This document shows positions 9,429 to 18,440 of a DNA stretch of 64,000 nucleotides, in pieces. How positions within the stretch are numbered: position 1 is the first letter of the stretch; each line of letters opens with the position of its first letter. The position numbers and the translations under genes were made by a program. The DNA comes from Halobacteriales archaeon QS_3_64_16 (GTDB lineage Archaea > Halobacteriota > Halobacteria > Halobacteriales > Halococcaceae). The stretch spans positions 1-64,000 of the forward strand of contig PXRJ01000054.1 of NCBI GenBank assembly GCA_003021705.1. Direction: 5' to 3'. The notes under the pieces are model-generated. The model ran no database searches, was not told the DNA's origin, and saw nothing but the letters and a program-made list of their open reading frames with translations.

Positions 9429-9448
9429 CCCACGGCTGAAGCCATGGG
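9429..9448. mobile_element. Remnant end of an IS200/IS605-type (TnpB/IS1341) element
   Basis: The imperfect palindrome CCCACGGCTGAAGCCATGGG (nine-base arms, one mismatch) matches the hairpin that ends many haloarchaeal TnpB-type elements. It stands alone: no tnpA or tnpB frame lies within several kilobases, so it is a vestige or a solo end rather than an active element. Confidence 0.5.
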
Positions 9449-9524
9449 TTTCCATCTGGCTCGTCTCAACTGGTCACCGAACGGGAAACGCCAAGCGTTC
9501 GATAGCGGTACAGTCGGTCGTCGG

Positions 9525-11018
9525 TTAGCTCTCGTCGGTGCTCTCGGTACTTTGCTCGTCGTCGTTTCCGGCGTCGGATACGCTTCTGGACCCTTCGTCG
9601 CTATCGGTTCCCGTTTCGGTCTCGGTCGGGGTCGGAGTAGAAGTATCACTCCGAGTCCGCGTGGGTGTGTCAGTGTCCGTTTCGGTCGTCGTGTCGGTAT
9701 CCGGCGCTGCGGTTGCGGTTTCCGTATCGGGCCCCTCAGTTGTGGGTTCGGTCGTCGTTTCAGTGTCGTCGTCGGTTATCTGCTCCGTTTCCGTATCCGG
9801 GTCCTCGGTCGTGGTCTCGGTCTCCGTATCGGGAGCTTCGGTCTCGGTTGTCGTGTCAGCATCCGACCTCGGTGTATCATCCCGGAGCACAGTACCATCG
9901 AGGAGGAACCGGAGATAGCCGGTGTAGCTGATGTCGGTCACCGACCCGTCGAGGAAGTAGTTATCCGACCCACTGTTGATCGATCCGCGGATCACGTTTC
10001 CGTCGATCCGGTCACTACCGTCCTCGTTGTCCGCCTCCTCGCCGTATGCTACCTCCATTCCCGATCGGAAAACAATGGAGTACGTCGCCTCCGAGCCACT
10101 GTATCCGTCTCCCGGTTCGATCAGGAGTTCCCGACCGGGGGTTTCGACCGGATTCTCCTCGATCACCTCACCATCGGCGATAAAGCGCAGATTGCCGGTG
10201 TACTTGATCGATATCCCACCGTTGTAGTAGTAGTCGTCGGTACCTCGATTGATAGTCCCGCTCGCGTACGCGCTACTGATAACGTCCGAACCGTCCTCGT
10301 TGTCCGCGTCCTCGCCGTACATAACCGGCTTGCCGGCGTCGAAGTACAGCGTATATCTACCGGGGTCGTCGTCGAGCGGTTCGATCACCAAGTGATGATC
10401 CAAGTCCTCGGGGTTGTCCGGCCCATCGTCGGGATTGGAATCGCCACAGTCACCGCCTTCCTCGATCACGTCGCCGTCGATGATAAAGCGTAGACAGCCA
10501 CCGTACTCGATGTCCTCGATCTCGCCGCCGAAACGGAAGTCGTCCGATCCGCCGGACACGCCACCGGTGACATACCGGCCGTTTATCTCGTCAGTGACCC
10601 CTTCGTCGGCATCGTCCCCGTATTCGATCACGGAATCCGCCGAGAAAGTGATCGAGTAACTGGCGTTCTGGTCAGACGTCCCGAGGTGCTCGATGACTAG
10701 TTCCCGGTCGACGGTAACGGAGCCATCGCCGTCATTGCTGTTGTCACTGTCACTACTGCCGTCACCGTCGTCGTCGTTATCCCCCTGTTGCTGTTATTGG
10801 TTCTGCTCCTGTTGCTGTTCGATATCGATATCGATGTTGCTGCTGTTGTTGGCCGGCCGAGAGGACCCCTCCCCGTCCTGGGAGCTGCTGCCGTTGATGT
10901 TCACAGTGAACGTGTCCATACACCCGCTCGTAGCCGTCGTCAGTCCTGTTGCTGTAGCGATCAGGACTCTTCGTCGGCTTCGATCCACTCTCCTATCGTG
11001 TCCTTTGTCAACTAGCAA
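9525..11018 (-). pseudogene. Repeat-containing Tat lipoprotein interrupted by an in-frame TAA
   Basis: One frame runs from ATG 11018 to 9525 except for a single TAA at 10794-10796. The N-terminal part has a Tat signal (SRRRVLI) and lipobox-like TSGC with Cys33, then a Gln-rich stretch in which the TAA replaces what was probably CAA (QQEQNQ-stop-QQQGD). After the stop come three repeats of about 80 residues and a long Thr/Glu/Asp tail of the TETET type. With the stop, only a 74-residue lipopeptide is made. Internal initiation could make the repeats, but without export signals. Function unknown; the intact form would be a surface lipoprotein. Confidence 0.8.
9885..10703 (-). repeat. Three tandem about-80-residue protein repeats
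   Basis: Each unit starts with LVIEP or a close variant, contains YGEDADNEDGSD-like acidic residues, then GxINxGTDDYYxxG, and ends YTGxLRFxxDGxVIEE. Approximate units are 10462-10703, 10154-10396 and 9885-10130. The second and third are also nearly identical at DNA level around the acidic motif (near 10018-10047 and 10291-10322), so that duplication is fairly recent. The pattern suggests small beta domains. Confidence 0.75.
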
Positions 11019-11306
11019 CTACTTATAATTTACAGTTTATTTTAGTCAATCTATAGAAAAATACTTGCGACGCTCGATAGATCGATCGGCGCCGATGCGT
11101 CGGGCGGTTCCGTTCTCGACGTTCGAGTCCCACCGAGGTGGCCGGAGAGGTCTCCGGATAACTAGTAGAAGAGGGCACGGCCCAATCGCGTCCCAGTGGC
11201 CGCGACGACTGCCCGCTCGGTACCGGGAAGCGAACGACGGTCGATGCGAACTGCCGGCCATGCTGGCGATCCACACGGTTCAGGAAGCGACTGGCAGGTT
11301 AGTGGG

Positions 11307-12182
11307 TCAATATACCGTTGCGCCCTCGCCGACGCGGGTCTGGTAGGCCCGGGCGTCGATTCCTACCGAGTCGAACGCCTCAAGCATCGCCAGGGCGACC
11401 CGCCGGCGAGTGCCCTCCCGGCAGGCCCCGAGGACGGCCGGGCCGGCACCGCTGACGGTCACCCCGGTCGCACCCGCCGCGAGCGCTGCCTCCCGCACTG
11501 CGTCGTACCCCTCGATCAGCGACGCTCGCGCAGGCGTCACTACCGAGTCGCTCATCCCCTGGCCCACGAGACCGGGATCGCTGCGACACATTCCGATCGC
11601 GAGCGTCGCCGCCCGGCCAATGGTCTCGACCGATTCGGCGATCGTCAGTTCCTTGGGGACCACTCGCCTCGCGTCCCGCGTCGAGACGACGATCTCGGGC
11701 AGGCAAGCGACAAGGGGAACGTGGGCGTCGACGCGGGTGATGCCCTCCGGGGTCGCGACCGTAAAGCCCCCCAGGATCGAGGGCGCGACGTTGTCGGCGT
11801 GGGCCGCCCCCGAGACGACGGCCTCGCCCTCCGCGGCGATCGCGACGAGGTCTTCTTTCGAGCGCTCCCGGCCGTAGAGTTCGTTCAGCGCGACCGCCGC
11901 GCCCGCAGCGCTCGCCGCCGAGGACCCGAGTCCGGAAGCCGGCCGGACCCCTTTGTCGATCTCGATGTAGGCGGGCGCATCGAGGGCCTCTGCGACCGCA
12001 CCGACGGTGTTGCGGTCGGGGTCCTCGGGAATGTACTGGCTCCCGATGCCCGAGACCGAGATAGTAGTGTCTTCGGCGCGGGAGACCCGAATCACGTCCG
12101 CCGGGCGCGAGAGGGCGACGCCGAAGACATCGTAGCCGCTCCCGAGGTTCGCACTCGTCGCGGGCGCCCGGACGCTGAGCAT
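11307..12182 (-). CDS. thrB: Homoserine kinase (GHMP family)
   Basis: 291 aa, normal length. It phosphorylates homoserine with ATP in threonine synthesis. The GHMP ATP-binding motif is clear near residues 80-96 (ASGLGSSAASAAGAA). The N-terminus APATSANLGSGYDVFG is the homoserine-binding strand of the family, and TVSGAGPAVLG is the C-terminal GHMP motif. The ATG at 12182 starts directly with the conserved strand. About 290 nt of AT-richer sequence separates it from the interrupted lipoprotein downstream. The upstream neighbour is the PRC-barrel protein in the same direction, 72 nt away. Confidence 0.95.
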   Translation of the reverse strand: MLSVRAPATSANLGSGYDVFGVALSRPADVIRVSRAEDTTISVSGIGSQYIPEDPDRNTVGAVAEALDAPAYIEIDKGVRPASGLGSSAASAAGAAVALNELYGRERSKEDLVAIAAEGEAVVSGAAHADNVAPSILGGFTVATPEGITRVDAHVPLVACLPEIVVSTRDARRVVPKELTIAESVETIGRAATLAIGMCRSDPGLVGQGMSDSVVTPARASLIEGYDAVREAALAAGATGVTVSGAGPAVLGACREGTRRRVALAMLEAFDSVGIDARAYQTRVGEGATVY

Positions 12183-12254
12183 GGCTTCGCTTACGGGACC
12201 CCTCTCAAAAAGGTAGCGTCCCCGTCGTCGCGTTCGATCGCTATACGGTCGCCC

Positions 12255-12497
12255 TCAGCGGTCGTCGCGTAGCCGGATTTCGTCGTCGGTGACCGCCTCG
12301 ATGCGCTCCTCTTGGAGGGGGTAGCTCTCCTCGTCAGTATCGCCGAACCCGACCTTGGCTTTGAGTTCGTCGGTGAGGCCGGGATCGGGTTCGACGCGGG
12401 CCGTTCCGTACTGGACATCGATCACGATGCCGACTTCCTCGCCGTCGCTGCTGACGACTGATTTTCCCTCTTCGTCTTCGGTGATCTCTGCTGCCAT
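12255..12497 (-). CDS. PRC-barrel-like small protein
   Basis: 80 aa. The N-terminal part EGKSVVSSDGEEVGIVIDV has the PRC-barrel pattern (a start strand, then a 'D G x x V G' turn and a strand). It continues with TARVEPDPGLTDELKAKVGFGD and ends VTDDEIRLRDD. Haloarchaea carry several such stand-alone proteins; related PRC domains bind RNA or act in ribosome maturation, but the role of this subfamily is not known to me. Confidence 0.75.
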   Translation of the reverse strand: MAAEITEDEEGKSVVSSDGEEVGIVIDVQYGTARVEPDPGLTDELKAKVGFGDTDEESYPLQEERIEAVTDDEIRLRDDR

Positions 12498-12682
12498 AGG
12501 TCGGTATCGTGTCGGCTCCGGTTTCCGTTTGTGCTTGCGCCTGCTTGCACCTACTCCATTCAGTTACACTCTCTCACACCAACTCGTACCCACTCCCATC
12601 GCCGGGGTCGATGGCTCCGACGCTGGGCGCGTCACCGGCCCGAGGGCCCACGCTTTTCCGGACCCCCACCCTCTCGCTCCGC

Positions 12683-13312
12683 ATGTACGAGGTCGAGACG
12701 AAGGTCCGTGCCGACCACGAGGCCATCCGCGAGTTCGTCGGGGCACTCGGCGCGGAGTTTCGAGGAACCATCGAACAGGAAGACACCTACTACGACGCCC
12801 CCCACAGGAGCCTCGGGGAGACCGACGAGGCCCTCCGGGTGCGCCGAGAGACGATCGTCGAGACGGCGGGTGACGCCGAGACCGGCGGTCACGACGGCCC
12901 CGGCGAAGCACCCGAGAACGACGATGAGGAAAGGAACACGGAACGGACCGTCCTGACCTACAAGGGACCGCTCGTCGACGGCGAATCGAAGACCCGCCGG
13001 GAGGTCGAAACGGTAGTAGAGAACGCTACGGCGATCAGGGAGCTTCTCTTGGCGCTCGGCTTCGAGTCGGCCGCGGCCGTCTCGAAGACCCGCTCGATCT
13101 ACGCCGCGGCTGAGGGAGAGTGGACGCTCGTCTGTGATCGGGTCGAGGGGCTCGGAGAGTTCGTCGAGGTCGAACTCGAAGCCGAGGCAGAAGACATCGA
13201 CGCGGCTCGCGAGCGCGTCCGTCGCGTGCTACGGGACCTCGATGTCGACCCCGAAGCAGGGATCAGGGCCTCCTACCTCGAGATGCTACTCGACGAAGAC
13301 GATCGAGCATAG
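12683..13312 (+). CDS. cyaB: Class IV adenylate cyclase / CYTH domain protein
   Basis: 209 aa from ATG 12683. The CYTH signature is at the start (YEVETKVR, the ExExK-type triphosphate-binding strand), followed by QEDTYYDAP, ALRVRRE and TYKGP. The CYTH tunnel binds triphosphates. Archaeal members are called CyaB, but cyclase activity is not shown for most and thiamine triphosphatase or polyphosphatase activity is equally possible. An acidic insertion near residues 60-85 is lineage-specific. The long upstream extension to 12509 was rejected because the CYTH motif must sit at the N-terminus. The gene precedes the methionine adenosyltransferase gene by about 130 nt. Confidence 0.85.
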   Translation: MYEVETKVRADHEAIREFVGALGAEFRGTIEQEDTYYDAPHRSLGETDEALRVRRETIVETAGDAETGGHDGPGEAPENDDEERNTERTVLTYKGPLVDGESKTRREVETVVENATAIRELLLALGFESAAAVSKTRSIYAAAEGEWTLVCDRVEGLGEFVEVELEAEAEDIDAARERVRRVLRDLDVDPEAGIRASYLEMLLDEDDRA

Positions 13313-13440
13313 TCGACTGCGGAAACCGACCAGTGAGAAGTCGTGACCACTCGTCGGCCACGTGCAATGCTCCTGGGTAATTAGAAGAGAGTGAAAAGTT
13401 TCCGCAAGTTATAGAACCGAGGAAGCGGTAGATCGGAGTA

Positions 13441-14700
13441 ATGAGCGAACGGAACGTTCGAGTCGAGGCCCTCGATCGGCCGCCGGTCGAGGACCAGGCA
13501 GTCGAAATCGTCGAGCGGAAGGGCATCGGTCACCCCGATTCGATCTGTGATGGCGTCGCTGAAAGCGTCTCGCGAGCGCTCTCCCAGGCTTATCTCGATC
13601 GCGTCGGCGAGGTTTTGCACTACAACACCGACGAGGCCCAGCTCGTCGCCGGTTCGGCGACCCCCGAGTTCGGCGGCGGCGAACTCACCGAGCCGATCTA
13701 TTTGCTGTTGGTCGGCCGGGCGACCTCCGAGTACGAAGGGGTGACGATCCCGACCGAGCCGATCGCGCTCCGGGCGGGACGGGAGTACCTCAGCGAATCG
13801 GTGCCCCACCTCGACGTTGGCACCGATATTGTACTAGATGCCCGGCTCGGCGAGGGCAGCGGCGATCTTCAAGGTGTGTTCGGCGACGACGGCGGTCTCG
13901 AAGCGAGCGAGGACGGCGGTGTGACACCGACCGAACGGGAGGGCACACGACCGGTGCCGATGGCCAACGACACGAGCTTCGGCGTGGGTCACGCGCCACT
14001 TTCGGAGACCGAACGAATCGTACTCGAGACCGAACGCCGGCTCAACGGCGAGTACAGTGCTACTCATCCCGAACTCGGCCCCGACGTCAAAGTCATGGGC
14101 AAACGCGAGGACGACCGGATCGACGTCACCGTCGCCGCCGCGATAATCGATCGGTTCGTCGCCGACATCGACGCGTACGACGAGGCGATCGAGGGCATCC
14201 ACGGGTTCGTCGCCGATCTCGCGAGCGGGCACACCGACCGGGAGGTAAACGTCCACGTGAACACCGCCGACGACTATTCCACTAACTCGATCTATCTCAC
14301 GACCACGGGCACCTCCGCCGAGCAGGGCGACGACGGCTCCGTGGGTCGGGGCAACCGGGCGAACGGCCTCATCACGCCTAACCGATCGATGTCGATGGAA
14401 GCCACTTCCGGAAAGAACCCCGTCAACCACATCGGGAAGATCTACAATCTCCTCTCGCCGCACATCGCTCGGATCGTCGTGAGCGAGGTCGAGGGAATCC
14501 GCGATCTCAGGGTGCGGCTGCTCAGTCAGATCGGCCAGCCGATCGATCGGCCCCACGTCGCCGACGTTCACGTCGTCACCGAGTCGGGCGTGGCGATCGG
14601 CGACGTCGAAGCCAGTGTAAGAGAAATCGTCGACCGGGAATTAGCCGGGGTCGCCGACGTCACCGACCGAGTGATCGAAGGCGACCTCACGACCTTCTGA
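13441..14700 (+). CDS. mat: Archaeal methionine adenosyltransferase (S-adenosylmethionine synthetase)
   Basis: 419 aa, a little longer than usual because of an acidic insertion. It makes S-adenosylmethionine from methionine and ATP. The archaeal-type motifs are visible: [15 protein letters not shown] near residue 28, [12 protein letters not shown], the [15 protein letters not shown] region, and [20 protein letters not shown] with [13 protein letters not shown]. These are the archaeal family rather than bacterial MetK. It probably has its own promoter. It supplies the methylase, radical SAM and other SAM enzymes. Confidence 0.96.
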   Translation: MSERNVRVEALDRPPVEDQAVEIVERKGIGHPDSICDGVAESVSRALSQAYLDRVGEVLHYNTDEAQLVAGSATPEFGGGELTEPIYLLLVGRATSEYEGVTIPTEPIALRAGREYLSESVPHLDVGTDIVLDARLGEGSGDLQGVFGDDGGLEASEDGGVTPTEREGTRPVPMANDTSFGVGHAPLSETERIVLETERRLNGEYSATHPELGPDVKVMGKREDDRIDVTVAAAIIDRFVADIDAYDEAIEGIHGFVADLASGHTDREVNVHVNTADDYSTNSIYLTTTGTSAEQGDDGSVGRGNRANGLITPNRSMSMEATSGKNPVNHIGKIYNLLSPHIARIVVSEVEGIRDLRVRLLSQIGQPIDRPHVADVHVVTESGVAIGDVEASVREIVDRELAGVADVTDRVIEGDLTTF

Positions 14701-14731
14701 GCGAGGTCGGGCGGCCCGTCCGATCCCCGGA

Positions 14732-15313
14732 TCAGCGACCCTCGGCGGCTTCGATCACGCTGACGAGCCTGGCGGCGGCCTCCTCGATCTCGCCCTCGTT
14801 CGATATCGGGGTGATCGGGACGGCCGCCCGGATCGCGTGGTTCATCGCGGCCGCTCGATTGAGCTGGGAGTGGAAGTCGACCAGTCGCTCGTCGTCGCCC
14901 CGGTACTCGCGGCTCTCGCTTCCCGCGCGCCGGGAGACGATGGTCCCGGGCTCGGCCTCGATCAGCACGAAGGCATTGGGCCGGAGTTCGCGGAAGACGA
15001 CCTCGGGGAGCCCGGGCAGGAATCCCCGATCGGTATGGACGGCGAGGTGGGTATCGACGACGAGCGCGCCCTCGCGCTCGCGACGCCGACGGTCGATCTC
15101 CTCAGCGGAGCGACGCTGAAGTACCCGATAGTCGTGCATCGGCAGCGAAGCGAGTTCGTCCCGGCTGGTCGCGATGCCCCGCGCGATGGCCTCTTCGACC
15201 ATCACGTCGCCGAAGTTGACGAGTTCGAACGAATCGTCGAGATGGCGGCGCGCGGCCTCACAGACCCGGGAACTCCCGACGCCCGGCACCCCCGAGACGA
15301 TCGTGACGCTCAT
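14732..15313 (-). CDS. adkA: Archaeal adenylate kinase
   Basis: 193 aa from ATG 15313; the longer frame upstream is a shadow of the neighbour. It balances AMP, ADP and ATP. The P-loop GVPGVGSS is at residues 8-15, followed by FELVNFGDVM, and VVDTHLAVHTDRGFLPGLP is the AMP-binding region of the archaeal AdkA type, which differs from bacterial Adk. The start overlaps the stop of the DUF5789-like gene by one base (TGATG), so the pair is co-translated. Confidence 0.92.
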   Translation of the reverse strand: MSVTIVSGVPGVGSSRVCEAARRHLDDSFELVNFGDVMVEEAIARGIATSRDELASLPMHDYRVLQRRSAEEIDRRRREREGALVVDTHLAVHTDRGFLPGLPEVVFRELRPNAFVLIEAEPGTIVSRRAGSESREYRGDDERLVDFHSQLNRAAAMNHAIRAAVPITPISNEGEIEEAAARLVSVIEAAEGR

Positions 15314-15597
15314 CAGAACGACACCTCGTCGTGATCGATGTCCGCGTTCGACCCGCGGTCGTCGTAGAACTTCCGCCCGATGTAGGCGTCGCCGACGAAC
15401 GTGACGAGCGTGTCGTACAACTCGTCGGCCGAGTAGTACTCGCTCTCGTCCGAGCGTTCGAGCACGTCGCCGATGGACTCGGGCTCGCCGTAGGGGGCGT
15501 CGAGTTCGGCGTCGCCGAGTTCGTCGAGAACGGTCTCGTGTTCGACCGGGAAGGTCAGCTCGCTGGCGAATCGGTCCCGCGTCTCCGAGAGGCGCAT
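15313..15597 (-). CDS. DUF5789-like conserved haloarchaeal protein
   Basis: 94 aa, acidic. Its motifs are LTFPVEHETVLDELGDAELDAP, GDVLERSDESEY, and ELYDTLVTFVGDAYIGRKFYDDRG near the C-terminus. I recognise it as a conserved haloarchaeal family that I believe is DUF5789; the function is unknown. It is the first gene of a two-gene operon with adkA, whose ATG overlaps its stop by one base. A TATA-like box lies about 25 nt upstream of the start. Confidence 0.75.
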   Translation of the reverse strand: MRLSETRDRFASELTFPVEHETVLDELGDAELDAPYGEPESIGDVLERSDESEYYSADELYDTLVTFVGDAYIGRKFYDDRGSNADIDHDEVSF

Positions 15598-15620
15598 GCT
15601 CTACCCCACAGGTCAAGAAC

Positions 15621-15627
15621 TATTAAA
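15621..15627 (-). promoter_or_regulatory. Putative TATA box of the DUF5789-adkA operon
   Basis: On the minus strand the sequence reads TTTAATA and ends 24 nt before the ATG at 15597, consistent with a leaderless operon transcript. Confidence 0.5.
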
Positions 15628-15745
15628 GATGAGGTTCCGGGGCAGAATCGGCCGCGGGGTTGCTCCCGGGAGCCGGGATCGGAGCGGTCGCTCCTCGCCG
15701 CGGTGGTGACGAAACCGGTTTGGGTCGGGCCGCGTAGTTCGGGGT

Positions 15746-16216
15746 GTGACGCGGGTCTGTATCCTGGGCAAGCCCGACCGCGAGGTGCGTTACGAACTCC
15801 TCAGCCGGGAAACCGCGCGGAGCGCGCTCGTGACCTACGATCTCGACGAGCCCTTTCCGAACACCCTGGCGCTCGATACCGTCAGTCTCGGGGCGGCGGT
15901 GTCGCTCTTGAACGACCTGAACTGGTATCTCGCCCGCTTCGCCCGGGCGGCGTTCGTCCGCGAACCGAGCGTCAGTACCACCGAATGGCTCTCCCGAGAA
16001 CTCGCGACGCAGGTCAGAAACGACACGATCGAACCCGAAGTGTCGGGACAGTTCCTCGCGATCTACGGCGTCGCCGAAGGGGTACTGACCGAGCCGATGT
16101 ACGTTCGCCGCCGGGACGCTGCCGATGGATCGCGAACGGAGCTCCCCGAGTACGACCTCCGAGACGTCGAGGACACGCTGGTCGTGCGGGTATCTAAAGG
16201 AGAGTTCGGTGACTGA
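15746..16216 (+). CDS. DUF5804-like conserved haloarchaeal protein
   Basis: 156 aa from GTG 15746 (MTRVCILG). The motifs YELLSRETARSALVTYDL, TVSLGAAVSLLNDLNWYLARF, TEWLSRELA and EYDLRDVEDTLVVRV are conserved in a haloarchaeal family that I believe is DUF5804. No enzymatic motif is visible; function unknown. It diverges from the DUF5789-adkA operon with about 150 nt between starts, a typical archaeal divergent promoter arrangement. Confidence 0.75.
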   Translation: MTRVCILGKPDREVRYELLSRETARSALVTYDLDEPFPNTLALDTVSLGAAVSLLNDLNWYLARFARAAFVREPSVSTTEWLSRELATQVRNDTIEPEVSGQFLAIYGVAEGVLTEPMYVRRRDAADGSRTELPEYDLRDVEDTLVVRVSKGEFGD

Positions 16217-16669
16217 ACGGCGCGCGCCGGCACCCCTTCGTGGAGGGAGAAGCCGGCGACAATTGGAGAACGTTCCGTCGGGCGGTCGACTCCCGGGTTC
16301 GGCGTCTATATACCATTCCGTTCCGGACCGGCGTACTTTAGAGATCACATAGAAGAGTACTATTCCGTCGCTACTGGTGTCGAAGTATGGATCGCTGGAA
16401 GCCAGTGGAATTCACGTCCCACGAGAGCATGCGGGGTGCTACTATCAGCGGATCGTCGACTCCTGTTGGTTCTGTTCGGTCCGACTGGTCTTTTCCGGGC
16501 TCGTTCGTCCGTGAATCAACTATCGAACCGAAGGCGGCAGCAATCAGTACCAGCCAGGAGGGGGAACATCGAATGACAGTTCTCGCGTTGGTTTCGACGA
16601 GCCGGCAGGATTCCCTCGGTAACGCGTATCGGAGCGGTCTTCGACTCCGCGGCCGACGGAAGGACCCGC
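16217..16669 (+). other. Gene-free stretch between DUF5804 and the aldehyde dehydrogenase
   Basis: About 450 nt. A 98-codon frame at 16387-16683 overlaps the end of the aldehyde dehydrogenase gene and has no family-like sequence or protein-like hydrophobic pattern, so I do not call it. A TATATA sequence near 16307-16313 has no convincing gene downstream. Confidence 0.4.
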
Positions 16670-18202
16670 TCAGTCCTCGTTAGTCGTGATATCCGCAGAC
16701 AAGCCCTGGGCCATCTGGATGTCCTTCGAGTTATTGAGCGTCCAGGCGGTCCGCTCGGTGACGGCCTCAATGACCTCCCGGGCACTGGGGTACCCGTTTC
16801 CGGAAGCCTTCACGCCGCCGAAGGGAAGTTGGATCTCCGCACCGATACACGGCAGGTTCGCGTAGGCCAGGCCGACCTCGGCGTGATCCCGGAACTGGTT
16901 GATCTGCCGATAGTCCTCGCTCACGATCGCCCCGGCGAGTCCATAGTCGGTGTCGTTGTGGATCGCGATGCCCGCCTCGATCTCCCCCGAGTAGGGGATC
17001 AACGCGACGTGGGGGCCGAAGGCTTCCTCCTGGGTGGATCGCATCTCGGAGTCGTACTCGGTCTCGTAGACGAAGGGCCCGACCCAGAGCCCGTCCTCGT
17101 GACCGGCGGGGATCTCCTCCTCACTCAACTCCTCCCGATCGACCAGTACCTCGTCGCTCTCCTCGCGCGCGAGGTCGTTGTAGCCCCGTACCTTCTCGAC
17201 CTGGTCCGCATCGGCGAGTGGCCCCATGAAAGTGTCTTCCTCGAAGGGATCGCCGACCGAAACCTCTTCGGCGATCTCGACGAACCGGTCTTTGAATTCC
17301 TCGTAGATGTCCTCGTGGACGATGAGGCGCTCCGCGGAGACACAGCGCTGGCCGGTGGTCTTGAAACTCGACATGACAGCCGAATGGACGGCGATGTCCA
17401 TGTCGGCCTCCTCGGAGATCACGATGCCGTTCTTGCCCCCCATCTCACAGGCCGCGAGCTTGCCTGCCTCGCCGCCGATCTCCCCGGCGATCTCGTGGCC
17501 GACCTCCGCCGAGCCGGTGAAGAGGACGGTATCGACGTCGGGCGAGTCAACGATGGCCTCGCCGGCGTCGCCATACCCCTGGACCATGTTGAACACACCC
17601 TCGGGAATCCCGGTATCCTCGAACATCTCGGCGATGATCTGGCCACACCAGGGGGTCTGCTCGGCGGGTTTCCAGACCACCGTATTGCCTTCGACCAGCG
17701 AGACGGCCATATGCCAGAAGGGAATCGCGACTGGGAAGTTCCAGGGCGTGATACAGCCCACGACCCCGCGGGGCTTCCGGCGCATGGAGGCGTCCTTCGC
17801 GGCGATCTCGCTTGGCACGACGTCGCCGTGAGGGTGGCGGGCGTTGCCCGCGGCCCACTCGACCATGTGGTAGGCCTCGACGACGTCCGCCCGGCCTTCG
17901 GCGATCTCCTTGCCACACTCCTTCGTGACGATCTCCCCGAGTTCGTCGGTGCGATCGCGGAGTTCGTGGTAGATCTCCCAGAGGTACTCCGCGCGATCGG
18001 TATAGGAGAGCGCGCGCCACTCCGCGGCGGCCTCCTCGGCAGTTGCGACCGCGCGCTCGACCTCGCGGTCGGTCCCGCGCTGGAACTGCCCGAGGGTCTC
18101 GCCCGTCGCGGGATTTGCGCTCTCGAAGGTCTCCTCGCTCTCGCCGGCGGTCCACTCCCCGCCGATGTAGTGCTCGTAGGGTTCGGCGATCCGTTGGCTC
18201 AT
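16670..18202 (-). CDS. NAD(P)-dependent aldehyde dehydrogenase
   Basis: 510 aa, normal for the superfamily. It oxidises an aldehyde to the acid; the substrate is not determined. Motifs in order: cofactor site TPWNFPVAIPFWHMA (the conserved PWNFP), WKPAEQTP, FTGSAEVG, the general base Glu in CEMGGKN, the catalytic Cys in GQRCVSAE, and the C-terminal EEAFGPH and PFGGVKASGNG. The sequence around the catalytic Cys and the PCIGAEIQLPFGG segment is closer to ALDH7/semialdehyde-type enzymes than to acetaldehyde dehydrogenases, but I would not name a substrate. It diverges from the acyl-CoA dehydrogenase gene at 18441. Confidence 0.93.
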   Translation of the reverse strand: MSQRIAEPYEHYIGGEWTAGESEETFESANPATGETLGQFQRGTDREVERAVATAEEAAAEWRALSYTDRAEYLWEIYHELRDRTDELGEIVTKECGKEIAEGRADVVEAYHMVEWAAGNARHPHGDVVPSEIAAKDASMRRKPRGVVGCITPWNFPVAIPFWHMAVSLVEGNTVVWKPAEQTPWCGQIIAEMFEDTGIPEGVFNMVQGYGDAGEAIVDSPDVDTVLFTGSAEVGHEIAGEIGGEAGKLAACEMGGKNGIVISEEADMDIAVHSAVMSSFKTTGQRCVSAERLIVHEDIYEEFKDRFVEIAEEVSVGDPFEEDTFMGPLADADQVEKVRGYNDLAREESDEVLVDREELSEEEIPAGHEDGLWVGPFVYETEYDSEMRSTQEEAFGPHVALIPYSGEIEAGIAIHNDTDYGLAGAIVSEDYRQINQFRDHAEVGLAYANLPCIGAEIQLPFGGVKASGNGYPSAREVIEAVTERTAWTLNNSKDIQMAQGLSADITTNED

Positions 18203-18230
18203 GGTTCGGGCAAAGATTGCGCGCCAGTGT

Positions 18231-18237
18231 TAATAAA
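18231..18237 (-). promoter_or_regulatory. Putative TATA box of the aldehyde dehydrogenase gene
   Basis: On the minus strand a TTTATTA sequence lies about 29-35 nt upstream of the ATG at 18202, consistent with a short-leader or leaderless transcript. Confidence 0.45.
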
Positions 18238-18410
18238 GGATCACCCTAGCTGGGGTTCGGACCGACCGTCACGAAGGTCGATCTCGTCCGCGAAACCGCT
18301 CACTACCTGCCTCGGGGCCTGAATCGCTCGAAGCGAGTCCGCCGAGGCGAGCGCCCGGTGTGGGGATCAAAAGAACAGCGAGGGGATCCCTCGAACGGTC
18401 GCTGCCGACC

Positions 18411-18416
18411 TTTTTA
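18411..18416 (+). promoter_or_regulatory. Putative TATA box of the acyl-CoA dehydrogenase gene
   Basis: TTTTTA lies 25-30 nt upstream of the ATG at 18441. It supports that start over the upstream in-frame ATG at 18360. Confidence 0.45.
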
Positions 18417-18440
18417 CTCTCGCACACCGTAGGGACGATT

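Noticed and set aside
7291-9528. 745-codon plus-strand frame opposite the S9 peptidase
   Set aside because: It mirrors the peptidase gene; GC-rich codons create long antisense frames. The sequence has no family motif and lacks the acidic, ordered character of its neighbours.
9550-9880. Possible CRISPR or tandem array in the repetitive DNA of the lipoprotein tail
   Set aside because: The repeats are short codon repeats for a Thr/Glu/Asp tail in one reading frame, not spaced identical repeats with unique spacers.
16387-16683. 98-codon frame in the 16.2-16.7 kb spacer
   Set aside because: Overlaps the end of the aldehyde dehydrogenase gene, no hydrophobic or acidic protein pattern, no family-like sequence.
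16829-18322. 497-codon plus-strand frame opposite the aldehyde dehydrogenase
   Set aside because: Antisense shadow; the minus strand has all dehydrogenase motifs.
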